Assembly: GCF_008704495.1 (NCBI RefSeq)
Contig: NZ_CP023699.1
Span: 3,968,001-4,032,000 of the forward strand
Reading direction: 5' to 3'
DNA length: 64,000 nt
From: Streptomyces kanamyceticus
GTDB lineage: Bacteria; Actinomycetota; Actinomycetes; Streptomycetales; Streptomycetaceae
Positions 41,800 to 49,661 of the stretch are shown here, piece after piece. The notes beneath the pieces were generated by a model. That model was not told where the DNA came from. It saw only the letters and a list, made by a program, of their open reading frames with translations, and searched no databases. Positions within the stretch are counted from its first letter, which is position 1, and each line of letters begins with the position of its first letter. The position numbers and the translations under genes were made by a program.

Positions 41800-41816
41800 A
41801 CGGCTCGGCCGGTGTA
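41791..41816 (+). promoter_or_regulatory. ECF-type promoter of the gene at 41872
   Basis: GGAAC (41791-41795), 16-base spacer, GTGTA (41812-41816), matching the promoter at 40261 in both boxes and spacing. The -35 box lies inside the last codons of the anti-sigma gene. Confidence 0.7.
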
Positions 41817-41871
41817 CCAGAAGTGAACCGGTGCGGAGGTGCCGCGCCGAAGGGCGGCTGGGGGATCGGAC

Positions 41872-42603
41872 ATGGGGAAGGCAAGGGGAGTGTGCGGATC
41901 GGCGGTCGGGCTGGCGGCCGCGACCGCTCTGGTGCTGCTGAGCGCGCCACACGCGGCGGCCGGCGGGCCGACGAGCGTGCTGCTGGTCTCACCGGAGAGC
42001 ACGGAGGTCGCGGCGCTGTACGTCAACGACGCGAGGTACGGCCAGTTGGAGCGCTCGCTCGAACCGGCCGGTTCCCTCGGCGAACCGGGCGAACAACCAC
42101 CGGGCCTCGGCATCGGCGAGAGCACCCGCCAGATCAACATCACCTGGATGGTTCACGACGTGAGCACATGGCGGGTGGACCGCGTCTATCCCCCGCTGTC
42201 CGGCAAGAAGGATGCCGCCGTCTGGGTGCACCGCTCGACGGACGTCGGATCGCTCAACGGCACCTGGTACAAGGCCAAGGGGCCCGAGCGCCTGAGGTCC
42301 CTTTTCAAACAGATGGGGCTGCTGGGCAAGGCGTCCCAGGAGGGCAGTTCCGGGATCGCGCCGGACTCGCTGGAGACACCGGCGGCACCGGAGAAGAGCA
42401 CGGACCAACAGGCGGCCGCCGCGAAGGGCGACGGCGGGGGCAGTTCCGACACCGACTGGCGGTGGGCGATACCGGGCGCCGGGGCAGGCGCGGCCGCCGC
42501 CCTGCTGCTGCGCGGCCCGGTGGCCGAAGGCTGGGCGGCAGCGACGACGTGGCGGCGACGGCCTCATGAGCCCGGTCCCCGACAGGAGCTGCGGGACCTG
42601 TGA
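41872..42603 (+). CDS. Exported membrane protein, probable target of the adjacent ECF sigma factor
   Basis: 243 residues from ATG 41872 (GGGGGA upstream). Signal peptide KARGVCGSAVGLAAATALVLLSAPHAAA. The exported domain of about 150 residues (SVLLVSPESTEVAALYVNDARYGQLERSL; RQINITWMVHDVSTWRVDRVYPPLSGKKDAAVWVHRSTDVGSLNGTWYKA) is followed by a linker and C-terminal helix (WAIPGAGAGAAAALLLRGPVAEGW). The family is unknown to me. Its own ECF-type promoter copies that of the sigma gene, so it is probably an envelope stress effector or sensor in the same circuit. Confidence 0.75.
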   Translation: MGKARGVCGSAVGLAAATALVLLSAPHAAAGGPTSVLLVSPESTEVAALYVNDARYGQLERSLEPAGSLGEPGEQPPGLGIGESTRQINITWMVHDVSTWRVDRVYPPLSGKKDAAVWVHRSTDVGSLNGTWYKAKGPERLRSLFKQMGLLGKASQEGSSGIAPDSLETPAAPEKSTDQQAAAAKGDGGGSSDTDWRWAIPGAGAGAAAALLLRGPVAEGWAAATTWRRRPHEPGPRQELRDL

Positions 42604-42668
42604 ACTGCCGTCCGCCGCGCCGGCCGGGCAGGCGGGCAGGCGGCGGGCACGGCGGACGGTACGGCAGT
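42604..42668. terminator. Bidirectional stem-loop between convergent genes
   Basis: CTGCCG (42605-42610) and TCCGCCG (42611-42617) pair with CGGCGGA (42650-42656) and CGGCAG (42662-42667). A 5-base bulge (57-61) sits on the right arm and the loop is long and GC-rich. Starts one base after the plus-strand stop and ends 16 bases before the glyA stop. Confidence 0.7.
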
Positions 42669-42683
42669 GGGGCAGACCGTGGG

Positions 42684-43979
42684 TCAGGCGGTCGGCAGGC
42701 CCGGCGCCGGGTACGCGGCCATCAGGTCGGCGACCTCGCGCCTGATCTTCGTCAGGGCGTCCTCGTCCCCGGCGTCCGCGGCGGTGACCGAGCGGTCGAT
42801 CCAGTCGGCGACGGTCGGCATGTGCTCCGGGCCCAGTCCGCGCGAGGTGAGGGAGGGGGTGCCGATGCGGACGCCCGAGGGATCGAAGGGTTTCCTCGGG
42901 TCGAATGGCACCGTGTTGTAGTTCACGACGATCCCGGCCCGGTCCAGGGCCTTGGCGGCGACCTTGCCCGGGACGTCCTTGGGGGTGAGGTCCATCAGGA
43001 TCAGGTGGTTGTCGGTGCCGCCGGAGACCAGGTCGAAGCCGCGGGCCAGCAGGGCCTCGGCGAGGGCCTTGGCGTTGGCGACGACGGCGTGGGCGTAGTC
43101 ACGGAAGGAGGGCTGGGACGCCTCGTGCAGGGCGACCGCGATGGCCGCGGTGGTCTGGTTGTGCGGGCCGCCCTGCAGACCGGGGAAGACCGCCTTGTCG
43201 ATGGCCTTGGCGTGCTCCTCGCGGGACATGAGCATCGCGCCGCGCGGGCCGCGCAGGGTCTTGTGGGTGGTCGTGGAGATCACGTCGGCGTGCGGCACCG
43301 GTGAGGGGTGGGCGCCGCCCGCGATGAGTCCGGCGATGTGCGCGATGTCGGCGACCAGGACCGAACCGGCCTCGCGGGCGATCTCGGCGAAGGCCGCGAA
43401 GTCGATGGTGCGAGGGAGGGCGGTGCCACCGCAGAAGATCAGCTTGGGGCGTTCCTTGAGGGCGAGGTCGCGGACCTCGTCGAGGTCGACGAGACCGGTG
43501 TCCTGGCGCACGCCGTACTGCACGCCGCGGAACCACCTGCCGGTGGCGGAGACGCCCCAGCCGTGGGTGAGGTGGCCGCCCATCGGCAGGGCCATGCCCA
43601 TCACGGCGTCGCCGGGCTCGGCGAAGGCGAGGTAGACGGCGAGGTTGGCCGGGGAGCCGGAGTAGGGCTGGACGTTGGCGTGCTCGACGCCGAAGACGGC
43701 CTTGGCGCGGGCGATGGCCAGGCGCTCGACGAGGTCGATGTTCTGCTGGCCCTCGTAGTAGCGGCGGCCCGGGTAGCCCTCGCTGTACTTGTTCTGCAGG
43801 ACGGTGCCCGAGGCCTCGAGGACCGCGACGGATACGTAGTTCTCGCTGGGGATCAGCCGCAGAGTGTCGGCTTGCAGCTGCTCCTCGGCCCCGACCAGGG
43901 CGGCCAGTTCGGGGTCGGTGGCCGTCAGCGCGGGATGGATCGGTCCAGAGCTGGGCCGGGCGGAAGAAGGGAGAGTCAT
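42684..43979 (-). CDS. glyA: Serine hydroxymethyltransferase
   Basis: 431 residues from ATG 43979 (GGAGG 6 bases upstream). PLP Lys motif ISTTTHKTLRGPRGAML; substrate loop LIPSENYVSVAVLEASGTVLQNKYSEGYPGRRYYEGQQNID; ANVQPYSGSPANLAVY; DIAHIAGLIAGG. All SHMT signature blocks are present. It converts serine and tetrahydrofolate to glycine and 5,10-methylene-THF. The 5' leader holds a candidate ZTP riboswitch, consistent with control by one-carbon starvation. It may be one of two glyA paralogues in this type of genome; only this one is visible. Confidence 0.96.
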   Translation of the reverse strand: MTLPSSARPSSGPIHPALTATDPELAALVGAEEQLQADTLRLIPSENYVSVAVLEASGTVLQNKYSEGYPGRRYYEGQQNIDLVERLAIARAKAVFGVEHANVQPYSGSPANLAVYLAFAEPGDAVMGMALPMGGHLTHGWGVSATGRWFRGVQYGVRQDTGLVDLDEVRDLALKERPKLIFCGGTALPRTIDFAAFAEIAREAGSVLVADIAHIAGLIAGGAHPSPVPHADVISTTTHKTLRGPRGAMLMSREEHAKAIDKAVFPGLQGGPHNQTTAAIAVALHEASQPSFRDYAHAVVANAKALAEALLARGFDLVSGGTDNHLILMDLTPKDVPGKVAAKALDRAGIVVNYNTVPFDPRKPFDPSGVRIGTPSLTSRGLGPEHMPTVADWIDRSVTAADAGDEDALTKIRREVADLMAAYPAPGLPTA

Positions 43980-44033
43980 GGCGTCCTCCGGGGCGAGCGG
44001 TGAGTGTCCGGTCGTGGTCCCGGGGTGCCGATG

Positions 44034-44072
44034 GGGCATCCCCCTGCTCGAGCGGAGCCGAAAGCTTGGGGA
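44034..44072. repeat. Interspersed semi-palindromic repeat, copy 2
   Basis: CCCCCTGCTCGAGCGGAGCC-GAAAGCTTGGGGAA matches the unit at 21375-21411 with a few substitutions. It lies between the riboswitch aptamer and glyA, on the transcribed leader, and its edge touches the 3' arm of the aptamer's last hairpin. Confidence 0.7.
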
Positions 44073-44144
44073 AGGGCGGCACCTCGAAGGTTTTGCCTTG
44101 CACGGCTTCCTCGGGGTTCGTTCCCCGTGCGCCAGTCGCCGTGC
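44071..44144 (-). ncRNA. Candidate ZTP (pfl-motif) riboswitch upstream of glyA
   Basis: On the glyA strand: P1 GCACGGC (44144-44138) pairs with GCCGTGC (44106-44100). Next to it is the invariant GACTGGCG (44137-44130). P2 CGGGG-AACGAA-CCCCG (44127-44112) is followed by GAGGAAG. After a linker comes a hairpin GAGG / CTTC with loop TGCCGCC, whose CGCC can pair with GGCG as the known pseudoknot. The T(GG) that normally follows CCGCC is not conserved. ZTP switches control glyA and other folate genes. The leader then runs about 90 nt to the start codon. Confidence 0.6.
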
Positions 44145-44260
44145 TGTAGGGGCCACCTTAGCTGGCGCGCCGATACGGCATGTTTCTTCGTCCATGATGC
44201 GAGCGACGATAGAAATTGGGCGCCACACCCGCCTCATGCCGCACGACGAACGGAGACCCC

Positions 44261-45502
44261 GTGTCGACCACGCCAGCTGCTTTTGCGTCATCGCCGTCGT
44301 CATCGGCCACCGAGGAGTTGATCGCCTCGGCCGAGTCGCACAGCGCGCACAACTACCACCCGCTGCCCATCGTGGTCGCGTCGGCCGAAGGGGCCTGGAT
44401 GACCGATGTCGAGGGACGCCGCTACCTCGACATGCTCGCCGGGTACTCGGCACTCAACTTCGGCCACGGCAACCGCCGTCTGATCGAAGCGGCCAAGGCA
44501 CAACTGGATCGAGTGACGCTCACCTCGCGCGCCTTCCACCACGACCGGTTCGCGGAGTTCTGTACGCGCCTTGCCGAGCTCTGCGGCAAGGAGATGGTGC
44601 TTCCGATGAACACCGGCGCGGAGGCGGTGGAGACCGCCGTGAAGACCGCGCGGAAGTGGGGGTACCGCGTCAAGGGCGTGCCGGACGGGCAGGCGAAGAT
44701 CGTCGTCGCGACCGACAACTTCCACGGCCGGACCACGACCATCGTCAGCTTCTCCACCGACGAGGAGGCGCGGGCGGACTTCGGTCCCTACACGCCGGGG
44801 TTCGAGATCGTGCCGTACGGCGACCTGGGGGCGTTGCGGGCCGCGATCACCGACAACACCGTGGCGGTGCTCCTCGAGCCGATCCAGGGCGAGGCCGGGG
44901 TGCTGGTACCGCCGCCCGGATATCTGGCGGGCGTGCGGGAGTTGACCCGCGAGCGCGGGGTGCTGTTCATGGCGGACGAGATCCAGTCGGGGCTCGGCAG
45001 GACGGGACGGACGTTCGCGTGCGAGCACGAGGGCGTCGTGCCGGACGTGTACGTGCTCGGCAAGGCGCTCGGGGGCGGGGTCGTGCCGGTGTCCGCGGTG
45101 GTCGCCGACGCGGATGTGCTCGGGGTGTTCAAGCCGGGCGAGCACGGGTCGACGTTCGGCGGCAATCCGCTCGCCTGCGCGGTGGCGCTCGAGGTCATCG
45201 ACCTGCTGTCGACGGGCGAGTTCCAGCAGCGGGCGACGGAACTCGGCGAGCATCTGCACGCGGAACTGGGACTGCTCACCGGCACGGGCAAGGTGACGGA
45301 GGTGCGCGGGCGCGGGCTGTGGGCGGGCGTCGACATCGCCCCGTCGTACGGCACGGGCAGGGAGGTCTCGGAGAAGTTGATGGAGCGCGGGGTGCTGGTG
45401 AAGGACACGCATGGGGCGACGATCCGGATCGCTCCCCCGTTGGTGATCAGCAAGGAGGACCTGGACTGGGGGCTCGACCAGCTGCGGGAGGTACTGAGCT
45501 AG
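44261..45502 (+). CDS. rocD: Ornithine aminotransferase (ornithine-oxo-acid transaminase)
   Basis: 413 residues from GTG 44261 (GGAG 6 bases upstream); an in-frame start at 44216 has none. Class III aminotransferase: NYHPLPIVVASAEGAWMTDVEGRRYLDMLAGYSALNFGHGN is the OAT N-terminus; MNTGAEAVETAVKTARKWGYRVKG, DNFHGRTTTIVSFSTD, EPIQGEAGV, FMADEIQSGLGRTG and PLP Lys VLGKALGGGVVPVSAVVAD. Converts ornithine and 2-oxoglutarate to glutamate semialdehyde and glutamate in arginine use. Divergent from glyA; the 280-base space holds the riboswitch on the other strand. No other arginine gene adjoins. Confidence 0.94.
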   Translation: MSTTPAAFASSPSSSATEELIASAESHSAHNYHPLPIVVASAEGAWMTDVEGRRYLDMLAGYSALNFGHGNRRLIEAAKAQLDRVTLTSRAFHHDRFAEFCTRLAELCGKEMVLPMNTGAEAVETAVKTARKWGYRVKGVPDGQAKIVVATDNFHGRTTTIVSFSTDEEARADFGPYTPGFEIVPYGDLGALRAAITDNTVAVLLEPIQGEAGVLVPPPGYLAGVRELTRERGVLFMADEIQSGLGRTGRTFACEHEGVVPDVYVLGKALGGGVVPVSAVVADADVLGVFKPGEHGSTFGGNPLACAVALEVIDLLSTGEFQQRATELGEHLHAELGLLTGTGKVTEVRGRGLWAGVDIAPSYGTGREVSEKLMERGVLVKDTHGATIRIAPPLVISKEDLDWGLDQLREVLS

Positions 45503-45661
45503 ATCTGCGAGGTTTGGGGCGGTTAGTCCCATTCAGACCTTTCAGGGCGCTCAGGCCGTTCGGGACGTTCGGGACGTTTGACCCTGGCGAGTCAGTCCGG
45601 TTTCCGCATAGCTTTGCTTCTCTTTTGTCCTGATTGGTGAAGCTGTGCGGGGTGGGGTTCT

Positions 45662-46135
45662 GTGGGGGTACGGGCGTGGCATTGGGTGGCGCTGGTGGCG
45701 GCGGTGCTGCTGCTGTTCACGGCCTGCCAGTTCGCACTCGGCGAGGAGGACAAGACCCCTCAGTACGTCAAGGACGGCACCGCCGACCTCGAACTGAGTG
45801 TCACCGGGCGGCCGACGCCGGAGACCCTATCCGTCATCGAGAAGGCTCTGGTGCGGCTGAAGGAACGGGACGTCGAAGGTCTTGCCGGGCTGGCGAGGGA
45901 CGACGACGGGGCGAAGGACACCGCTCGGGCCTGGGTCAAGAAGTGGGGGGACGCGGCGCAGAAGCCGGTCGTCGTGGACTTCACCGACGACACGATCAGC
46001 ACCTGGATCACCGAGCTCCGGTTCAAGGGGGAGCGGGAGCCCCTGTTGATGGACCTCAAGCACAAGGGCAAGGACAAGGGGGACCCCAGCCGTGAGATCG
46101 GCATCATCATGAGCCCCGGGTACTACGACCACTGA
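45662..46135 (+). CDS. Small lipoprotein of unknown function
   Basis: 157 residues from GTG 45662, with a GGGGTGGGG ribosome site. Signal WHWVALVAAVLLLFTAC with lipobox FTAC (Cys about 22). The mature domain of about 130 residues is charged and mixed alpha/beta (LELSVTGRPTPETLSVIEKALVRLKERDVEGLAGLARDDDGAKDTARAWVKKWGDAAQKPVVVDFTDDTISTWITELRFKGEREPLLMDLKHK). I do not recognise the family. The end overlaps the convergent SARP regulator by 13 bases. The 158-base spacer before it shows only short CGTTCGGGA direct repeats. Confidence 0.75.
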   Translation: MGVRAWHWVALVAAVLLLFTACQFALGEEDKTPQYVKDGTADLELSVTGRPTPETLSVIEKALVRLKERDVEGLAGLARDDDGAKDTARAWVKKWGDAAQKPVVVDFTDDTISTWITELRFKGEREPLLMDLKHKGKDKGDPSREIGIIMSPGYYDH

Positions 46136-49100
46136 CGGGGGTCGTCCAGGGCCGGGCGGATGCGGCGGAGGGCGCGGTCGATGTCCTTGCGTTCGGCGGG
46201 TGGCAGCGGCGCGCCCACTGACTCGCGGAGGGCGGCCGCGGTGCCGAGGAGTTCGGCGGCGTGGACGGGGTCGTCGGCCAGGGAGCGGGCGCCCGCGAGG
46301 CCTTCCAGGGCGAGGGCCACGGCGCGTTCGTCGCCGGTGGTGCGGGCCACGGACAGGCCGTCGCGGTGGAGTCGCTCCGCGCGCGGGGCGTCGCCGCGCT
46401 GTTCGGCCACGTAGCCGAGCTGGGCCAGGACCAGGGCCGTGCCGGAGTCGACGCCGAAGCGGCGGTTGAAGTCCAGCCAGGGCAGCAGGAGTTCCTCCGC
46501 GGTGTCCAGGTCGCCGCGGTGGCGGGCGCCGATGGCGAGGCCCGTCTCGGCGAACTGCTGGGCGGGGCGGTGCGACTGCTGGGCGGCGAGGCGGGCGGCG
46601 CGCTGGTGGTGGTCGGTGGCGGCGGGGTCGTCGCCGGTGAGGAGCGCGAGTCTGCCGAGGCGGGAGAGGCGGAAGGAAAGGTCGGTCCAGAGTTCGAGTT
46701 CTGCGGCGCCGCGCACGCCGTCGCGCTGGAGGCGGGCCGCTTCGTCGTAGTCGGCGGCGATCTCGGCGAGCACCCCGAGCTGTTCGGACGACTGCAACTG
46801 GCCCCAGCGGTCGCCGAGCCGGGCGAAGAGGGCGGCGCTGCGGACGGCGTTGTCGCGCAGGGCCACCAGGTCACCGCGGTAGAGGGCGCGGGTGGCCCGG
46901 GTGGACAGAGTTGCGGCCTCACCCCAGCGGTCGCCCGCGGCCCTGAACTCGGCGAGCAGCGCGTCGACCCGGGCGTCCTCGCTCGGCGTGTGGTCGAACC
47001 CGCACCGCGCGAAGGCGAGCAGCCAGCGGGAACGGGCATCGGCGGGGGTGGCGGCCTCACGCTCGCAGGAGAGCCCGTGCGCACAGCTCTCCTCGCCGGT
47101 CAGCAGGGCGAAGGCGGCATGGGCGGAGGCGGCGGCGGTACGGGCCGAGCGGAGGTCCGGGGCTTGGGGCTGGGGCTCGGGCTCGGGCTCGGGCTCGGGG
47201 AGGTTCAGGGCCAGGTTCAAGGAGTGCATGGCTTCGCGGAGGCGGCCGCGGAGGAACCAGTACCAGGTCAGGGCGTTGACCAGGCGCAGGGCCGTGGTGG
47301 CGTCGGCGTCTGCGGCCGACCACTCCAGCGCGGCGCGCAGGTTCACCGCTTCGCGGTCGAGCCGCCGCAGCCAGCTCCGTTGTTCGGGGCCGCGCAGGGC
47401 GGCGGCGCCGCGTTCGGCGAGGGCGGCGAAGTGGTGGGCGTGACGGCGGCGCAGAGTGGCGGTCTCGGCGGCCTCGTCGAGGCGTTCGAGGCTGTACGCG
47501 GTGACGGATTCGAGCATGCGGTAGCGGGTCTCGGGGGCGTCCGACATGTCTGATGCGTACGTGTCTGATGCGTACGTGTCTGATGTGTACGTGTCTGACA
47601 TGTAGATGTCTGATGCGCAGACGTCGGATGCGCAGATGTCGGATGCGCAGATGTCGGACGTGTAGATGTCGGACGTGTACTTGTCTGACGTGTTCGCAGG
47701 GGTGCCGACCGTCGCCGGGGCGAGGAGGGAGCGGTCCACCAGGCGGGTGATCAGGTCGAGGACGTCGAGGGCGTCGAAGGTCTCGTCCTCCATGGCCCCC
47801 ACCCCCGGCTCGGCCGGATCCCCCGGAGGTGACAGCACCTCCTCCGCGCTCTCCAGGGTGAAACCGCCGTTGAATACGGCGAGTTGACGCAGGGCCCGGC
47901 GTTCTGGGGGTGTGAGGAGCTCCCAGCTCCAGTCGATCATGGCGCGCAGGGTGCGCTGGCGGGCCGGGGCGTCGCGGCGGACCTGGTTCAGGAGGCGGAA
48001 GCGGTCGTGCAGGCGGTCGGCGAGGGCGTGTACGCCGAGGGTGCGTACGCGGGTGGCGGCGAGTTCCACGGCGAGCGGGATGCCGTCGAGGCGGCGGCAG
48101 ATGAGGGCGGCGGCAGCGCGGTTGCCGTCGTCGAGGACGAAGCCGGGCGCTGCGGCCGCCGCGCGGGTGGCGAAGAGCCGCAGCGCCTCTTCCTCGTCGA
48201 GCGGCGCGACCGCCTCAAGGATCTCGCCCGACAGGGCGAGCGGCTCCTGGCTGGTGGCGAGGATGCGCAGGTGCGGCGCGTGGCACAGGAGTTCGGCGGC
48301 CAGGTCGGCTGCGGGGCCGAGGACGTGTTCGCAGTTGTCGAGGACCAGCAGGAGCCGACGGCCCACGAGCGCCCGCCCAAGCCTCCCGAGCCGCCCGGGT
48401 TGCCCCAGCCGTCCGGCCTCAGTCACCAGGACGGAGGAGGTCACTCCCGGCTCCGGCGGGTCCGCCGGGGCGTCGTCGCGGATGCCGAGGGCCGCCGCGA
48501 CCGTGGAGGTCACCTCGCCCCGGATGCCCGCGAGTTCGGCCAGGTGGATGCCGTCGGGAAAGTCCTCCGCCAGACCCGCCGCCGACTCCAGGGCGAGGCG
48601 GGTCTTGCCGACGCCACCGGGCCCGGTGAGGGTGACCAGGCGTCCGGATGTGATCAGTTCGCGTACGCGCTTGACCGCCTGTTCACGGCCGATGAGGCCG
48701 GTGACCTGCGCGGGCAGGTTCACAGGCGGCCGATCCACGGCGGGCGCCGCGGGAGCCGCAGGCGCCGGTGTCGAGAGGTCCGCGTCCTGGCGGAGCATCG
48801 CCTCGTGCAGGGCGGCGAGTTCGGGGCCCGGGCCGATGCCGAGTTCGTCGGCGAGGCGCAGGCGCAGGTCGCGGTAGGAGTCCAGGGCCTCGGCCGGGCG
48901 GCCCGACCGGTACAGGGCGCGCAGGTAGGTGCCGCGCAGCCGTTCGCGGAGGGGTTCGCGTGCGACAAGGGGCGCCAGCTCATCGGCGAGGAGCGCGTGT
49001 TCGCCGAGGCCGAGGCGGAGTTCGGCCAGGGTCTCCTGCGCGGTGAGCCGCTGCTCGTCGAGGCGCGAGACCGTCTCGCGTACGAAGTCGGCGTCGCGGA

Positions 49101-49524
49101 AATCGGCGTACGCGGGCCCGCGCCACAGCGCCAGGGCGTCGGTCAGGAGTGACACTTTCGTACGGGGATCGGCGCCCGCGTCGTACGCACGCGAGGTCAG
49201 CGACGCGAACCGGTCGGCGTCCACGTCCTCGCGCGCGATGCGCAGCTCGTATCCGGCAGGACCGTGTGCGACGAGGCCGCGGCCGCCCGGCTCGGCCGCC
49301 TCCAGGGTCCGGCGCAGCTGGGAGACCTTCGTCTGGAGGGAGTTGGCGGGCGACGACGGAAGCCGGTCGCCCCAGAGGTCGTCGACGAGCGTGTCCACCG
49401 GGACCGGGCGGCCCGCCCGCACGAGGAGCGCGGCGAGCAGCGCGCGCACCTTCGGCTCGGGAGCGGGTGCGGCCGCCCCGTCCCGCGTGCGCACCACCAG
49501 CGGGCCAAGCACCTCGAATCGCAT
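46123..49524 (-). CDS. AfsR/SARP-family regulator with NB-ARC (STAND) ATPase and TPR region
   Basis: 1133 residues. An OmpR-like DNA-binding domain (1-95: MRFEVLGPLVVRTRDG...VDDLWGDRLPSSPANSLQTKVSQLRRTLE...GYELRI) is followed by a bacterial transcriptional activation domain (96-250: DADRF...ALALWRGPAYADF...ALYRSGRPAEALDSYRDLRLRLADELGIGPGPELAALHEAML). STAND ATPase from 270: GLIGREQAV, P-loop LTGPGGVGKTRLALE at 299-313, Walker B RRLLLVLDNCEHV, RILATSQEPL, GIPLAVELAA. A minisatellite-coded insert at about 609-659 precedes the C-terminal TPR-like helices (to 1133). Regulators of this design switch on secondary metabolism or stress genes. Divergent from the oxidoreductase gene at 49662, a likely target. 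Confidence 0.92.
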   Translation of the reverse strand: MRFEVLGPLVVRTRDGAAAPAPEPKVRALLAALLVRAGRPVPVDTLVDDLWGDRLPSSPANSLQTKVSQLRRTLEAAEPGGRGLVAHGPAGYELRIAREDVDADRFASLTSRAYDAGADPRTKVSLLTDALALWRGPAYADFRDADFVRETVSRLDEQRLTAQETLAELRLGLGEHALLADELAPLVAREPLRERLRGTYLRALYRSGRPAEALDSYRDLRLRLADELGIGPGPELAALHEAMLRQDADLSTPAPAAPAAPAVDRPPVNLPAQVTGLIGREQAVKRVRELITSGRLVTLTGPGGVGKTRLALESAAGLAEDFPDGIHLAELAGIRGEVTSTVAAALGIRDDAPADPPEPGVTSSVLVTEAGRLGQPGRLGRLGRALVGRRLLLVLDNCEHVLGPAADLAAELLCHAPHLRILATSQEPLALSGEILEAVAPLDEEEALRLFATRAAAAAPGFVLDDGNRAAAALICRRLDGIPLAVELAATRVRTLGVHALADRLHDRFRLLNQVRRDAPARQRTLRAMIDWSWELLTPPERRALRQLAVFNGGFTLESAEEVLSPPGDPAEPGVGAMEDETFDALDVLDLITRLVDRSLLAPATVGTPANTSDKYTSDIYTSDICASDICASDVCASDIYMSDTYTSDTYASDTYASDMSDAPETRYRMLESVTAYSLERLDEAAETATLRRRHAHHFAALAERGAAALRGPEQRSWLRRLDREAVNLRAALEWSAADADATTALRLVNALTWYWFLRGRLREAMHSLNLALNLPEPEPEPEPQPQAPDLRSARTAAASAHAAFALLTGEESCAHGLSCEREAATPADARSRWLLAFARCGFDHTPSEDARVDALLAEFRAAGDRWGEAATLSTRATRALYRGDLVALRDNAVRSAALFARLGDRWGQLQSSEQLGVLAEIAADYDEAARLQRDGVRGAAELELWTDLSFRLSRLGRLALLTGDDPAATDHHQRAARLAAQQSHRPAQQFAETGLAIGARHRGDLDTAEELLLPWLDFNRRFGVDSGTALVLAQLGYVAEQRGDAPRAERLHRDGLSVARTTGDERAVALALEGLAGARSLADDPVHAAELLGTAAALRESVGAPLPPAERKDIDRALRRIRPALDDPRQWS
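47549..47698. repeat. 15-bp coding minisatellite, ten units
   Basis: Ten head-to-tail 15-mers, such as TCTGATGCGTACGTG (47549-47563) and TCGGATGCGCAGATG (47624-47638). Each encodes, on the minus strand, one pentapeptide of type (T/A/M)-S-D-x-(Y/C). First- and third-position drift is visible while the S-D pair is kept in every unit. It lies between the STAND and TPR parts of the SARP regulator. Confidence 0.9.
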
Positions 49525-49661
49525 ACGGCCACGTTAATCGGGCCCGCACGGCCGCTGACGGGCCCCCGTGCGCGGACCGTCAGAGTTCCGTGCGCGCACC
49601 CCGGCACGGTGGTTCCCGTAAGCGACGCAGCAAGAAGCCCGAAGCACCGGAAGGAATCGTC

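Noticed and set aside
45503..45661. CGTTCGGGACGTTCGGGACGTT direct repeats as a regulatory array
   Set aside because: Only two full short units with no symmetry or relation to a start site; too weak to call a site.
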